Positions 1 through 9,052 of a stretch of 35,674 nt of DNA are shown here, in pieces (the first letter of the stretch is position 1; each line of letters starts with the position of its first letter). The notes beneath the pieces were generated by a model. The model ran no database searches, was not told where the DNA came from, and saw only the letters and a list, made by a program, of their open reading frames with translations. Source of the DNA: an uncultured Duncaniella sp. (GTDB lineage Bacteria; Bacteroidota; Bacteroidia; Bacteroidales; Muribaculaceae); contig NZ_CAJTMT010000032.1 in assembly GCF_910577345.1 (NCBI RefSeq), positions 1-35,674 on the forward strand, given 5' to 3'. Both the position numbers and the translations under genes were made by a program.

Positions 1-126
1 CATTCTTTTATATAAATTTCGGAGGCAAATGTTTGCTCAGGTCAGAGTAAACGCGCCGCAATTTCGCCCTACGGGCTTCATTGCATCGCGCTTGATGTGG
101 GGCTACCACCGCACCGCTGCTTCGCA

Positions 127-206
127 GCTGACCAATTGCCATCCGGCAAGGTGAGGTCACAACGCTGCTGACCAACTGCCATCTGGCAAGGTGAGGTTAC
201 AACGTA
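127..206. repeat. Two tandem copies of a 40-bp repeat
   Basis: Copy one is 127-166 and copy two 167-206; they differ at only a few positions. Each holds a small hairpin with TTGCC/GGCAA-type arms (about 136-149; changed at one arm base in copy two). The flanking sequence (60-126, 207-225) is also rich in short self-complementary pieces such as gctgcttcgcagc. A 64-codon frame runs across it on the minus strand, but its peptide is just the repeat read through. It looks like an intergenic REP-like element rather than a gene. Confidence 0.75.
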
Positions 207-298
207 GCTTCGCTGCTTATCGTTTGTCATTTGGTATTTATAAAACCCAATAAATAAGCGTAATGTACACAAGCAAATTAAAATTTTAGATCAAATTG

Positions 299-595
299 TC
301 AATTCGTATGCCGGAAAATAAAGGGCATGAACAGAATCACTCCCCAGAGGATGACTGAAAAACATGTCCGGAACAATTGGCTGTAACATTTCTGCCTCAC
401 ACAAAAATAGATTAGTGCACCGAAAAAGCAGACTATTGAAACTATCAGTATGACGATTGCCCATGTTGAAAATGAATTTTCAACCAACATATAGAAATAT
501 ACGCATAAGGTGGGTATAAGTATCAACGATAATTGATTCACCGTCGGGTGAGCGATGGTCTGATAGGGTTGGGGATTTCGTCTTGGAGGTTTCAT
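299..595 (-). CDS. Small membrane protein, three predicted helices
   Basis: The 98-residue product has a short basic, proline-rich N-terminus (residues 1-15, MKPPRRNPQP), then three hydrophobic stretches at about residues 20-38, 43-67 and 78-93, separated by a short basic cysteine-containing loop (RQKCYSQLFRTC). That pattern fits a small inner-membrane protein with a cytoplasmic N-terminus by the positive-inside rule. I do not recognise a family. It points away from the carbohydrate cluster, and its AT-rich composition differs from the enzymes next door, so it probably does not belong to the PUL. The start is the only upstream ATG in frame; no convincing promoter was found for it. Confidence 0.55.
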   Translation of the reverse strand: MKPPRRNPQPYQTIAHPTVNQLSLILIPTLCVYFYMLVENSFSTWAIVILIVSIVCFFGALIYFCVRQKCYSQLFRTCFSVILWGVILFMPFIFRHTN

Positions 596-730
596 AATCG
601 TAATTTTTTAATCAATAAATCCGATGGTGACGCTTATGAAAGGATAACATTATGAAAATAAAAGTAGTTTTTATGTAAATGAATGTTTATAATTGAGTTA
701 TTGTTGGAAACAGACAAAATAAAGAGGATA

Positions 731-747
731 AGTGTATGATATACACT
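731..747. promoter_or_regulatory. 17-bp dyad, possible operator
   Basis: The arms AGTGTAT and ATACACT are exact reverse complements around a 3-bp centre. The size suits a dimeric helix-turn-helix protein. It lies about 115 bp upstream of the proposed -33 box. In such AT-rich sequence a 7-bp dyad could arise by chance. Confidence 0.25.
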
Positions 748-863
748 CATTAAGGCTTCCGCCTTGGTTACGGCCTTGCGGAAATATCCGTGATTTTACC
801 CTATTGAAATTTGTTTCTGCCTCAAAATATGATGATTTACGCGAAAATCAATTTACAATAAGA

Positions 864-895
864 TTTGTTAATATGGGGGAAAAGTATTACTTTTG
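864..895 (+). promoter_or_regulatory. Bacteroidetes-type promoter for the enzyme cluster
   Basis: TTTG at 864-867 and TACTTTTG (an exact TAnnTTTG) at 888-895 are separated by 20 bp, the spacing known for the primary sigma factor of Bacteroides. Transcription would start near 902, leaving a leader of about 15 nt before the ATG at 917. This also argues against the in-frame TTG at 893, which lies inside the -7 box. Confidence 0.65.
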
Positions 896-916
896 TTATG
901 CCAAAAAACATCTTCC

Positions 917-3361
917 ATGAAAGTACTTGCAAAATCTTTGTTTATTTCAGCATTTGCGGTGCTGTCGCTTGACGCGGCGGCTGCGCAGCAACACAAGTTA
1001 TGGTACGACAAACCCGCACAGGTGTGGACCGAAGCCCTGCCTCTCGGCAACGGCCGTCTCGGTGCCATGGTCTACGGTAATCCCGGCGCGGAGCAGATTC
1101 AGCTCAACGAGGAAACCATCTGGGCCGGTCAGCCAAACAACAATGCCAATCCCGAAGCTCTGGAGTGGATTCCCAAGATTCGTCAGCTCGTGTTCGAAGG
1201 GAAATACCGCGAGGCGCAGGATATGGCGACAGCCCATGTCAAGTCCAAGACCAATCAGGGTATGCCTTATCAGCCCTTCGGTGATTTGCGCATCACCTTC
1301 CCCGGCCACACCCGCTATGACAACTACTATCGCGAACTGAGCCTCGACTCTGCGCGCACGGTGGTGAAATATACTGTCGACGGTGTCAACTTCACCCGTG
1401 AGACATTCGCCTCCTTCCCCGACGAGGTGGTCATAACTCGCATTACTGCCGACAAGCCCGGAAGCGTGACATTCAACGCCTCGCTCACCACTCCCCATCC
1501 CGACGTGATGATTGCATCCGAGGGCAACGACATCACCCTCAACGGTGTCAGCTCAAACCATGAGGGACTCAAAGGCAAGGTGCAGTTCCAGGGCCGTGTG
1601 ACAGCTGTCCCCAAAGGCGGACGCATGACTTCGCGCGACGGTGTGATTTCCGTCGAGAATGCCGACGAAGCTGTCATCTATACTTCAATCGCAACAAATT
1701 TCAATAACTACAAGGACATCACAGGTGATGAGGTGGCACGTTCGAAGGAATATCTCTCGAAAGCCCTCACCAAGCCTTACGCCGATGCCAAGAAGGAGCA
1801 TGTGGATTTCTACCAGAAGCAGATCGGCACCTCCACTCTCGACCTCGGCCCCGACAAGTATGCCGACGTCCCGACCGACATCCGCATCGAGCGCTTCAAG
1901 GAGACAAACGATGCACATCTGGTGGAGGACTACTACAAGTTTGGCCGCTACCTCCTCATCAGCTCCTCCCAGCCCGGCAATCAGCCCGCCAACCTGCAGG
2001 GAATCTGGAACGACAAGATGTTTCCGTCGTGGGACAGCAAGTACACTTGCAACATCAACCTTGAGATGAACTACTGGCCCTCGGAGGTCACCAACCTCAC
2101 ACATCTCAACGAACCTCTTTTCAAGCTCATCAAGGAGGTCAGCGAGACCGGTGCGGAGACCGCCAAAACCATGTATGGCGCTCCCGGTTGGGTTCTCCAC
2201 CACAACACTGACATCTGGCGCGTGACAGGTGCGATTGACAATGCTCCCTCCGGCATGTGGATGAGCGGCGGCGCATGGCTCTGCCGTCATCTTTGGGAAC
2301 ATTACCTCCACACAGGCGACATCGAATTTCTCCGTGAGGCATATCCCATCATGAAGGGTGCCGGTGAATTCTTCGATGCTACCATGGTCTATGAGCCTGA
2401 GAGCGGAATGCTCGTCGTAGCTCCGAGCAATTCTCCCGAAAATGCACCCAAGGGCCACAAGGCAACCACCACTGCCGGCGCAACGATGGATAATCAGCTT
2501 GTGACCGAACTTTGGAACAATATCATCACCGCAGCAACAATCCTCGACACCGACAAGGAGTTTGCCGACCGTCTGAAGAAGCGCGTCAATGAGATTTCAC
2601 CCATGCGTATCGGCAAGTGGGGACAGCTTCAGGAATGGATGGGCGACTGGGATGATCCCGAGGACAACCATCGCCATGTCTCGCACCTCTACGGCATGTA
2701 TCCCTCAAATCAGATTTCACCTTTCCGCACTCCCGAACTTTTCGATGCAGCGCGCACGTCGCTCATCCATCGCGGAGACCCGTCGACCGGATGGAGCATG
2801 GGTTGGAAAGTCTGCCTCTGGGCCCGTATGCTCGACGGTGACCACGCCTATAAACTCATCACCGACCAGCTCACCCTTGTGCGCAACGAAAAGAAGAAGG
2901 GTGGAACATATCCCAACTTCTTCGACGCACATCCGCCGTTCCAGATCGACGGCAACTTCGGTTGTGTGGCCGGTATTGCCGAGATGCTCATGCAGAGCCA
3001 TGATGGTTTCATCTATCTTCTCCCTGCACTTCCTTCCGTATGGCCCGACGGTGAGATTACCGGTCTCGTTGCCCGTGGTGGTTTCGTCATCGACCTTGCA
3101 TGGAAGAATGGCAAGATTGACAAGGTGACCATCAAATCGACCATCGGAGGCAACTGCCGTCTGCGCACACTCAATCCCCTAAAGGGTGCAGGTCTGAAGA
3201 CTGCGAAGGGCGACAACTCCAATCCGCTCTTTGAAGTGAACGACGGTCTCGCCCCAATCATCAGCCCGGAGGCCAAACTCAATCCGGTCGAGCTGAAGAA
3301 AACCTATCTTTACGATCTCCCGACCAAAGCCGGACAGACCTACGTCCTCACCGGAAAATAA
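917..3361 (+). CDS. GH95 exo-glycosidase (alpha-L-fucosidase or alpha-L-galactosidase)
   Basis: GH95 enzymes remove terminal alpha-L-fucose or alpha-L-galactose by inversion. The 814-residue product starts with a signal peptide (about 1-24, ending AAAAQQ). It has the N-terminal beta-domain hallmark GNGRLGAMVYGNPGAEQIQL and an (alpha/alpha)6 barrel. The residues expected from Bifidobacterium AfcA are present: Asn379 and Asn381 in CNINLEMNYW, Glu508 in SPENAP, and Asp678 in DGNFG. ATG 917 is chosen because it begins the signal peptide; the in-frame TTG at 893 lies in the promoter. It is first in the plus-strand run, followed by a hairpin-bearing spacer and an apiosidase gene. In the B. thetaiotaomicron RG-II locus a GH95 (BT1010) acts as an alpha-L-galactosidase on chain A, so that activity is the favoured guess. 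Family is sure, substrate inferred. Confidence 0.93.
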   Translation: MKVLAKSLFISAFAVLSLDAAAAQQHKLWYDKPAQVWTEALPLGNGRLGAMVYGNPGAEQIQLNEETIWAGQPNNNANPEALEWIPKIRQLVFEGKYREAQDMATAHVKSKTNQGMPYQPFGDLRITFPGHTRYDNYYRELSLDSARTVVKYTVDGVNFTRETFASFPDEVVITRITADKPGSVTFNASLTTPHPDVMIASEGNDITLNGVSSNHEGLKGKVQFQGRVTAVPKGGRMTSRDGVISVENADEAVIYTSIATNFNNYKDITGDEVARSKEYLSKALTKPYADAKKEHVDFYQKQIGTSTLDLGPDKYADVPTDIRIERFKETNDAHLVEDYYKFGRYLLISSSQPGNQPANLQGIWNDKMFPSWDSKYTCNINLEMNYWPSEVTNLTHLNEPLFKLIKEVSETGAETAKTMYGAPGWVLHHNTDIWRVTGAIDNAPSGMWMSGGAWLCRHLWEHYLHTGDIEFLREAYPIMKGAGEFFDATMVYEPESGMLVVAPSNSPENAPKGHKATTTAGATMDNQLVTELWNNIITAATILDTDKEFADRLKKRVNEISPMRIGKWGQLQEWMGDWDDPEDNHRHVSHLYGMYPSNQISPFRTPELFDAARTSLIHRGDPSTGWSMGWKVCLWARMLDGDHAYKLITDQLTLVRNEKKKGGTYPNFFDAHPPFQIDGNFGCVAGIAEMLMQSHDGFIYLLPALPSVWPDGEITGLVARGGFVIDLAWKNGKIDKVTIKSTIGGNCRLRTLNPLKGAGLKTAKGDNSNPLFEVNDGLAPIISPEAKLNPVELKKTYLYDLPTKAGQTYVLTGK

Positions 3362-3378
3362 TCCGGAGTGATGTAAGG

Positions 3379-3472
3379 AGCACAAAAGGACAATAATAAC
3401 AAAAGAAACAAAAGTGATATAAACAGTCTTACGCAAGGATGATTTTATAATAACTTTTGTTCCTTTTGTGCT
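3379..3472. repeat. Imperfect inverted repeat element A (hairpin)
   Basis: The arm AGCACAAAAGGA (3379-3390) pairs exactly with 3461-3472, and a second segment AACAAAAG (3398-3405) pairs with 3454-3461. It could form a long AT-rich hairpin in the spacer between the GH95 and GH140 genes. Its left half resembles the left half of the element at 8934-9035, including a shared CAAAAGAAACA core. It may act as a terminator or a processing and stability site. Confidence 0.6.
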
Positions 3473-3560
3473 ATTGTAGCCCTCCTGTTTTATCTACCTG
3501 ACTTCTCTACTTCCAATCATCAATCGCATAATTAAAAAACGAAAAATAAATCAACGAATC

Positions 3561-5006
3561 ATGAAAAAATTGAGCCTGTTTATCTGTCTGGTCATCGCTG
3601 CCATGACAGCCATCCATGCCCAGGACCCGGTGAAGAAGAACTATAAACCGTGGGACAATGGAAAACTGCGAGTTTCTGACAATGGCACCTATCTTCAGCA
3701 CGAAAACGGCAAACCCTTCTTCTGGATGGGTGAGACCGGTTGGCTTCTTCCCGAACGTCTTGACCGTGCCGAAGCTTCCTACTATCTCAACGGCTGCCGT
3801 GAGGCCGGCTACAATGTCGTTCAGGTGCAGACCATCAACGCTGTTCCCGCCATCAACTTCTACGGTCAGTATTCACACCCCGACGGATGGGATTTCTCGG
3901 AAATCAACAAGAAGGGTGTCTATGGCTACTGGGATCACATGGACTACATCATCAAACAGGCTGAAAACAACGGTATCTACATCGCAATGGTGCCCATCTG
4001 GGGCGGTCTTGTGAAAGCCGGTCTGATGAGCGTTGACGATGCCAAGGCCTACGGCAAATTCCTCGCCGAGCGCTACAAGGATTCTCCCAACATCATCTGG
4101 ATGATGGGTGGCGACGTGAAGGGCGACATCAATCCCGACCAGTGGAACGCTATGGCAAAGACCATCAAGTCCATTGACAAGAACCACCTCATGAGCTACC
4201 ATCCCTTCGGTCGCACATCATCAATCAACTGGTTCCACAATGCCGACTGGCTTGATTTCAACATGTTCCAGAGCGGTCACCGCCGCTACGACCAGATTCG
4301 TGGCGACGGCGACGACACCGCTCAGGCTGCACAGGCCGAGGACAACTGGCGTTACGTTGAGGCCGGTCTCGCAATGAAGCCCCGCAAACCCATCTTCGAT
4401 GCCGAACCCTCCTACGAGGAAATCCCCCAGGGTCTCCACGATCCCTCACAGCCTTGGTGGAAGGCTCCCGACGTGCGCCGCTACGGATACTGGTCGGTAT
4501 TCGCCGGTGCTTTCGGTCACACCTACGGCCACAATTCAATCATGCAGATGCTCAAACCCGCCAATGTCGGTGGCTACGGTGCCACAAAGACTTGGTATGA
4601 GGGCATGAAGGATCCCGGTTTCAACCAGATGCAGCATCTTAAGAACCTCATGCTTGCCTTCCCCTTCTTCGAGCGTGTTCCCGACCAGAGCATCATCGCC
4701 GGTGAGAACGGTACCCGCTACGACCGTCTCATCGCCACCCGTGGCAATGACTACCTCCTCGTCTACAACTACACCAACCGCCCCATGGAAATCGACCTCA
4801 CAAAGATTTCCGGCAAAAAGAAAAATGCGTGGTGGTACAATCCCACCAACGGTCAGCTCGACTACATCGGTGAGTTTGACAGCAAGGTCACTCCTTTCCA
4901 GTATGACGGCGGTCACGGAGCAGGCAACGATCGTGTGCTCATTGCTGTCGATGCCGACAAGGATTATATCGGCAAGGAATGGAAGAGCCTTCCCACTCAG
5001 TATTAA
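3561..5006 (+). CDS. GH140 apiosidase-like enzyme (DUF4038)
   Basis: GH140 cleaves the apiose-galacturonic acid bond that joins RG-II side chains A and B to the backbone. The 481-residue product has a signal peptide (about 1-20, cut after IHA) and no lipobox, so it is likely periplasmic. The TIM barrel spans about residues 35-370: FFWMGETGWLLPERL early, then Asp185 in MMGGDVKGD and Glu282 in FDAEPSYEE. These fit the catalytic Asp/Glu pair of the founding enzyme BT1012 in sequence context and spacing. A small C-terminal beta-domain (about 385-481) is typical of DUF4038 proteins. The start ATG opens the signal peptide. The stop is 18 bp before the next start, so the two are surely co-transcribed. 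Family assignment is strong; activity is inferred from family and context. Confidence 0.9.
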   Translation: MKKLSLFICLVIAAMTAIHAQDPVKKNYKPWDNGKLRVSDNGTYLQHENGKPFFWMGETGWLLPERLDRAEASYYLNGCREAGYNVVQVQTINAVPAINFYGQYSHPDGWDFSEINKKGVYGYWDHMDYIIKQAENNGIYIAMVPIWGGLVKAGLMSVDDAKAYGKFLAERYKDSPNIIWMMGGDVKGDINPDQWNAMAKTIKSIDKNHLMSYHPFGRTSSINWFHNADWLDFNMFQSGHRRYDQIRGDGDDTAQAAQAEDNWRYVEAGLAMKPRKPIFDAEPSYEEIPQGLHDPSQPWWKAPDVRRYGYWSVFAGAFGHTYGHNSIMQMLKPANVGGYGATKTWYEGMKDPGFNQMQHLKNLMLAFPFFERVPDQSIIAGENGTRYDRLIATRGNDYLLVYNYTNRPMEIDLTKISGKKKNAWWYNPTNGQLDYIGEFDSKVTPFQYDGGHGAGNDRVLIAVDADKDYIGKEWKSLPTQY

Positions 5007-5024
5007 TCACTACAGCATAATGTG

Positions 5025-8000
5025 ATGCAACGCACAACCTATCTTATAATCTCACTTCTGATAAGCCTCGGCCTCCGGGCCGGGGTTTCGGTGGGTTCGC
5101 TGACCACAGAGGGTCAGGTGAACCCTCTTAGTATAGAGACACAGCATCCGCGTCTTAGCTGGATCATCACTTCCAACGAGCGCGACGTCATGCAGACAGC
5201 CTATCATGTCCTCGTTGCCTCCTCTCCCGAAAAACTTGCCGCCGGTCAAGGTGACCTCTGGGATTCAGGCCGTGTCAACTCAGACCGGTCGGTCTGGGTG
5301 GAGTATGAAGGAAAAGAACTCCCCGACAACACCCGTTGCTACTGGAAGGTGCGCGTCTTCACCAACCGTGGTGAATCCTCATGGAGCCAACCGGCAGAGT
5401 GGGGCATGGGTATCGTCGGCGAAGGCCATTGGGGCGGACGCTGGATCGGATGGGAAGGTCCCTTCAAGTGGGACATCGAGGATTCCCACAGCCGCATGAG
5501 TTCCCGCTATCTCCGCAAGGAGTTCAACAGCGAGAATAAGGAAATCAAGCGCGCGACAGCCCATATCTCCGGTCTCGGTCTCTATGAACTCTACATCAAC
5601 GGCAAGAAAGTGAGCGACGACGTTCTCGCACCCGCACCCACCGACTACCGTCGTACAACTCTCTATAATTCCTACGATGTCACCGATCTTCTCAAAGGCA
5701 ACGGTGACCCCAACGCCATCGGTGTGACTCTCGGCAACGGCCGTTTCTACACCATGCGTCAGAATTTCAAACCCTACAAGATACCTACCTTCGGTTATCC
5801 CAAACTCCGCATGAATCTCATCATCGAGTATGCCGACGGGACCACACAGCGCGTCAACAGTGACGAGAAGTGGAGCCTTACAGCCGAAGGCCCTATCCGC
5901 AGCAACAATGAATATGACGGCGAGGTCTATGACGCGCAGCTTGAACTCGGCGACTGGACCATGCCCGGCTATGATGACTCGAAATGGCTCAAGGCACAGC
6001 GCGCCGAACTTCCCTACGGAACACTCCGCGGTGCGCAGTCACCCAACATGAAGGTCATGCAGACCCTCACTCCCAAATCTGTCCGTAAACTCGGCGACCG
6101 CTACATGGTCGACTTCGGTCAGAACATGGCCGGATGGGTGAAAGTCAACATTTCCGATGTTGCCAAGGGCGACACCGTCATGATTCGCTATTCAGAGCGC
6201 ATTTCCGCTGACAGCACCCAGCTTGATGTCGAGAATCTGCGCAACGCACAGAGCACCGACCGCTACATTGCCAACGGAACCGAAAAAGGCGTGAAGTGGA
6301 GCCCGAAATTCTCCTACCACGGCTTCCAGTTTGTTGAGGTTTCCGGAATGAAGGACCTCAAACCTGAGGATATTGTAGCTGAATTTGTCTATGACGCTCT
6401 CCCCAACAACGGAACTTTCGCAAGCTCCAACAAGACCATGAATGCGATTCACCGCAACGCATGGTGGGGCACGGCGAGCAACTACAAGGGTGTCCCCGTC
6501 GACTGTCCGCAGCGCGACGAGCGTCAGCCCTGGACAGGTGACCACAACATGAACACCTGGGGCGAGAATTTCATGTTTGACAATGCTAATTTCTATGCCA
6601 AGTGGATGGACGACATGCGCGAATCGCAGCGCGAGGACGGCTGTCTGCCCGACATTGCTCCCGCCTACTACAACTACTACACTTCCGACATGACCTGGTC
6701 GTCGACACTCCCCGTCGTGTGCGACATGCTCTATGAGCAGACCGGAAATCCGCAGCCCATATTCCGCAACTATGAGGCCATGAAGAAGTGGATGAACCAC
6801 ATCCGCAAGGACTACACAAATAAGGAGGGACTTATCACTGCCGACAAGTATGGCGATTGGTGCGTTCCCCCGGAAAAGCCCGATATGATCCACAGTCAGG
6901 ACCCTGCCCGCAAGACCGACGGCACTCTCATCGCTTCAGCATATTATTATAAGATGTGTCAGTTGATGGCCAAGTTCGCCCGTATGCAGGGACTTGATTC
7001 CGAAGCTGCCGCATGGGAGCAGGATGCCGACAAGGTCAAGGATGCCTTCAACAAGAAATTCCTTCTCGTGAAGAAGGGGACATCGCCTGTCCAGACACCC
7101 CATATCCTCTATCCCGACAGCATCTTCTACGACAACAACACCGCTACTGCCAATGTCCTTCCCCTTGCATTCAACATGGTGCCTGAGGAATACCGTCAGG
7201 CTGTAGCCGACAATCTCATCAAGACCATCATCGAGACCAACAAGGGCCATATCTCCACCGGTGTTATCGGCGTGAACTGGCTCATGCGTGAGCTTTCGCG
7301 CATCGGTCGCGGAGATGTCGCAGCCATGCTTGCCTCCAACAAGACCTATCCGAGCTACGGCTATGAGATAGAGAAGGGTGCTACAACCATCTGGGAACTC
7401 TGGAACGGTGACACTGCAAGCCGTCGCATGAACAGCAACAACCATGTCATGATGCTCGGTGACCATATCAACTGGTACTATCAGGACCTCGCCGGTTTCA
7501 ATCCCGCCAAGCCGGGCTATAAGGAGATACTTCTCAAACCCGACTTCTCAATCCAGCAGATGGACAGCGTCAACGCTTCCTACCGCACACCCTACGGTCT
7601 CCTTGCAAGCCGTTGGGTCAAGACTCCGATGCACATTGACTGGCATGTGGAGATTCCTTGCAACACCACCGCCGTCCTCTGCGTCCCGACTCCCGACAAG
7701 AATGCTGTCAAGGTCAAGGGTGCAAAATATCTCCGCTCCGAAGGTAATGATTCCTATTGGAGTGTAGGTTCGGGTGTCTATGACCTCGACATCAAGGTTG
7801 ATCCCTCGCTCGGCGACAAGCGCAAGGGGATTCTGAACGATGAATTCCTTTATGAAAGCACATCGTTCCCCGAATGTCACGGCGCTACAATCGTCGAGCT
7901 TGCCAACGGCGACCTCGTCGCCGCCTTCTTCGGCGGAACCAAGGAGCGCAACCCCGACTGTGTAATCTGGGTATGCCGCAAGCCTAAAGGTGCTACCGAG

Positions 8001-8927
8001 TGGACAGCTCCCGAGATTGCAGCCGACGGTGTCTTTGACCTCAATGACCCTGAAATCAAGATTGCAGGTCTCTCGGGCATCAACGAGGAGACAACTCCCG
8101 CGACTGCAGGCCCTGTCGGCCCCCACTTCAAGGGCGACATCAACAACGCGCGCCGTAAGGCCTGCTGGAATCCGGTGCTGTTCCAGATTCCCGGCTCAAA
8201 GGAACTGATGCTTTTCTACAAGATTGGTTCGAGCGTGGGCGACTGGACAGGATGGGTTGTCAAATCAACCGACGGTGGCAAGACCTGGGCTGAGCGTGAG
8301 GCTCTCCCCGAAGGTATCCTCGGTCCTATCAAGAACAAGCCCGAATACATCAACGGCCGCATCCTCGCCCCGAGCAGCCGTGAGGGCAAGGGTTGGACCG
8401 CATGGATTGAAATTTCCGATGACGGTGGCAAGACATGGCGCTCCACCGGAGCCCTTCCCGCCGATTCGGCCAAGCGTACCGACCGCACTGAGCTTGAACC
8501 CATCTACGCAATTCAGCCGAGTATCCTGAAGCACACGGATGGCCGTCTACAGATTATTTGCCGCACACGCAACGCCAAACTTGCCACAAGCTGGAGTTCG
8601 GACAACGGCGACACTTGGAGCCCGCTCACCCTCATGGATATGCCCAACAATAATTCCGGCACGGATGCCGTCACTCTCAAGGATGGCCGTCATGTCCTTA
8701 TCTACAATGACTTCTCCACTCTCGACGGAACTCCGAAGGGTGTGCGCACTCCGCTCTGCGTAGCTGTTTCGACCGACGGTCTTAACTGGGACAATGTCGT
8801 GACTCTTGAAGACAGCCCCGTCAGCCAGTATTCCTACCCGAGCATCATCGAGGGGAAGGATGGTAAGCTCCATGCAGTCTATACCTGGCGCCGTCAGCGT
8901 GTGAAATACGCGAAATTAGATCTTTAA
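5025..8927 (+). CDS. Bifunctional GH78 alpha-L-rhamnosidase fused to sialidase-like propeller
   Basis: The 1300-residue product has a signal peptide (about 1-20) and two catalytic modules. Residues 25-900 form a complete GH78: Ig-like and Bac_rhamnosid N-terminal domains, an (alpha/alpha)6 barrel with the acid motif DCPQRDERQPW (from residue 493), and a probable base Glu791 in TTIWELWNGD. From about residue 935 a sialidase-like beta-propeller begins (FPECHGATIVELANGDL), with Asp-boxes near 1081 (STDGGKTW), 1131 (SDDGGKTW), 1191 (SSDNGDTW) and a weaker one near 1249. The classic FRIP motif of neuraminidases is not seen. The propeller may be a GH33-like Kdo hydrolase, so that one protein would remove rhamnose and then Kdo from RG-II chain C; this is inference. 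ATG 5025 is preferred over the GTG just before it. No frameshift is seen at the junction. Confidence 0.9.
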   Translation: MQRTTYLIISLLISLGLRAGVSVGSLTTEGQVNPLSIETQHPRLSWIITSNERDVMQTAYHVLVASSPEKLAAGQGDLWDSGRVNSDRSVWVEYEGKELPDNTRCYWKVRVFTNRGESSWSQPAEWGMGIVGEGHWGGRWIGWEGPFKWDIEDSHSRMSSRYLRKEFNSENKEIKRATAHISGLGLYELYINGKKVSDDVLAPAPTDYRRTTLYNSYDVTDLLKGNGDPNAIGVTLGNGRFYTMRQNFKPYKIPTFGYPKLRMNLIIEYADGTTQRVNSDEKWSLTAEGPIRSNNEYDGEVYDAQLELGDWTMPGYDDSKWLKAQRAELPYGTLRGAQSPNMKVMQTLTPKSVRKLGDRYMVDFGQNMAGWVKVNISDVAKGDTVMIRYSERISADSTQLDVENLRNAQSTDRYIANGTEKGVKWSPKFSYHGFQFVEVSGMKDLKPEDIVAEFVYDALPNNGTFASSNKTMNAIHRNAWWGTASNYKGVPVDCPQRDERQPWTGDHNMNTWGENFMFDNANFYAKWMDDMRESQREDGCLPDIAPAYYNYYTSDMTWSSTLPVVCDMLYEQTGNPQPIFRNYEAMKKWMNHIRKDYTNKEGLITADKYGDWCVPPEKPDMIHSQDPARKTDGTLIASAYYYKMCQLMAKFARMQGLDSEAAAWEQDADKVKDAFNKKFLLVKKGTSPVQTPHILYPDSIFYDNNTATANVLPLAFNMVPEEYRQAVADNLIKTIIETNKGHISTGVIGVNWLMRELSRIGRGDVAAMLASNKTYPSYGYEIEKGATTIWELWNGDTASRRMNSNNHVMMLGDHINWYYQDLAGFNPAKPGYKEILLKPDFSIQQMDSVNASYRTPYGLLASRWVKTPMHIDWHVEIPCNTTAVLCVPTPDKNAVKVKGAKYLRSEGNDSYWSVGSGVYDLDIKVDPSLGDKRKGILNDEFLYESTSFPECHGATIVELANGDLVAAFFGGTKERNPDCVIWVCRKPKGATEWTAPEIAADGVFDLNDPEIKIAGLSGINEETTPATAGPVGPHFKGDINNARRKACWNPVLFQIPGSKELMLFYKIGSSVGDWTGWVVKSTDGGKTWAEREALPEGILGPIKNKPEYINGRILAPSSREGKGWTAWIEISDDGGKTWRSTGALPADSAKRTDRTELEPIYAIQPSILKHTDGRLQIICRTRNAKLATSWSSDNGDTWSPLTLMDMPNNNSGTDAVTLKDGRHVLIYNDFSTLDGTPKGVRTPLCVAVSTDGLNWDNVVTLEDSPVSQYSYPSIIEGKDGKLHAVYTWRRQRVKYAKLDL

Positions 8928-8933
8928 CCTAAA

Positions 8934-9035
8934 ATGGAAAGGCACAGAAAGACATAAGTGTCAAAAGAAACATAGGTTTTGACTGAATAGCAGTCAGAAA
9001 AAATATGCCACTTATGTCCGTCTATGCCTTTCCAT
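8934..9035. repeat. Imperfect inverted repeat element B (27-bp arms)
   Basis: The left arm 8934-8960 and right arm 9009-9035 are reverse complements apart from three positions. The loop carries a small GACTG/CAGTC hairpin (8981-8995). It fills the 125-bp spacer between the GH78 fusion and the GH43-like gene. Its left half is related to element A at 3379-3472. Confidence 0.75.
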
Positions 9036-9052
9036 AGAAAAACAATAAAATC

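Larger units (their letters stand above)
596..916. other. AT-rich intergenic region before the PUL
   Basis: This 321-bp spacer lies between divergent genes. It holds a dyad at 731-747 and the promoter of the plus-strand cluster at 864-895. A 62-codon frame (732-920) crosses it, but it has no family resemblance and runs over the promoter and the start of the next gene, so it is not called as a gene. Confidence 0.6.

Noticed and set aside
1..3. CAT at the left edge as the start codon of a minus-strand gene
   Set aside because: Only three bases are inside the window, and no exact -7 box is present to support it.
78..272. 64-codon minus-strand frame
   Set aside because: It is the translation of the two 40-bp repeats and shows no domain or promoter.
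893..916. Upstream TTG start for the GH95 gene
   Set aside because: The TTG is part of the -7 box, and the signal peptide begins cleanly at ATG 917.
732..920. 62-codon plus-strand frame
   Set aside because: It overlaps the promoter and the start of the GH95 gene and has no recognisable sequence.
6192..6893. Long minus-strand frame inside the GH78 fusion gene
   Set aside because: It is a shadow of the coding strand with no family features.
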